Positions 63,864 through 64,000 of a DNA stretch of 64,000 nucleotides are shown here, one piece after another. Source of the DNA: Kluyveromyces lactis (taxonomy: Eukaryota; Ascomycota; Saccharomycetes; Saccharomycetales; Saccharomycetaceae); assembly GCF_000002515.2 (NCBI RefSeq), contig NC_006041.1, positions 1,426,001 through 1,490,000 of the forward strand, given 5' to 3'. The notes beneath the pieces were generated by a model, which was given only the letters and a program-made list of their open reading frames with translations, made no database searches and was not told the DNA's origin. Both the position numbers and the translations under genes were made by a program. Numbering within the stretch: the stretch's first letter is position 1; the number at the start of each line of letters is the position of its first letter.

Positions 63864-64000
63864 ATGCCGTTCACTCATAGTGTTAATTTAGGAGCTCCCA
63901 GCTCATTTTCCGAGGTAGATATGTTTTTGCAGTCGTTGACTAGCGAGGAAAGTAGTGATGCTGACAGTTATGACTTCTTTTCTCCTGAATCGCAACAGAT
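63864..64000 (+). CDS. 5' end of an unidentified gene, cut by the window edge
   Basis: The frame opens with ATG at 63864 and stays open for 45 codons plus two bases to the window edge. The visible residues start MPFTHSVNLGAPSSFSEVDM and continue with an acidic Ser/Asp-rich stretch, as in activation domains of transcription factors. I do not recognise the sequence itself. In S. cerevisiae the gene beside EXO1 (YOR033C) is HMS1 (YOR032C), a bHLH protein, in the same relative direction. HMS1 is therefore the best guess, by synteny only. A TATA-like run lies about 130 bp upstream. Confidence 0.6.
   Translation, partial: MPFTHSVNLGAPSSFSEVDMFLQSLTSEESSDADSYDFFSPESQQ

Overview
The window is nuclear DNA of a budding yeast of the family Saccharomycetaceae that never underwent, or branched before, the whole-genome duplication. 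A Kluyveromyces-like species fits best; I cannot fix the species. The evidence is intact intron-poor genes with the standard code, GTATGT/TACTAAC introns, short 3' gaps between convergent genes, and gene order. Most proteins are recognisable one-to-one relatives of S. cerevisiae proteins. Two stretches interleave genes that in S. cerevisiae lie on two sister chromosomes: VII with X or XII, and IV with XV. I see no transposon, LTR element, tRNA gene, CRISPR array or centromere.

Layout. 1-2.4 kb: two mitochondrial ribosomal proteins (MRPL6, MRPL9). 2.7-17.2 kb: exportin CRM1, the calcium channel CCH1, GPI-anchor enzyme subunit GPI1, RSM27 and the intron-containing small-subunit protein gene RPS0. 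18.4-24 kb: a FRE8-like ferric reductase whose 5' end has no usable ATG, ZPR1, and a YGR210C-type GTPase. 24.5-33.6 kb: a metabolic segment with a JEN-family carboxylate transporter and a DIP5-type amino-acid permease, divergent across a 2.9 kb gene-free regulatory region, then pyruvate decarboxylase PDC1. 34.8-43.9 kb: STU2, thioredoxin, SER2, CIR1, MVB12, MDE1, LSM8, the meiotic gene REC107/MER2 (with an intron) and TDA10. 44.3-51.8 kb: TES1, ADE3, ESS1, YCH1, PCT1. 52.5-64 kb: GEP4, HEL2, PEX10, SHE4, AKR1, EXO1 and the 5' end of a further gene at the right edge.

How the genes relate. This is ordinary housekeeping chromosome, not an operon-like cluster. Some links exist: MRPL6/MRPL9/RSM27/RPS0 serve translation; SER2 makes serine and ADE3 handles the one-carbon units that serine supplies; MDE1 is in methionine salvage; TES1 and PEX10 are peroxisomal; PCT1 and GEP4 are phospholipid enzymes. 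PDC1, the JEN transporter and the permease face nutrient supply, and their upstream regions are the longest and richest in candidate binding sites.

The two points most worth a second look are these. First, the REC107/MER2 intron has a weak 5' splice site (GTATGG) and a copy of the Mer1 splicing-enhancer motif (ATACCCTT), which suggests that meiosis-specific splicing control is conserved. Second, the FRE8-like gene has an open frame with no ATG before residue 109, and its nearest upstream in-frame ATG is cut off by a UGA. Many CACGTG palindromes, several long perfect dyads and a GATAAG cluster occupy the intergenic regions. Family names come from recognised motifs and remembered yeast homologues; no database search was run.
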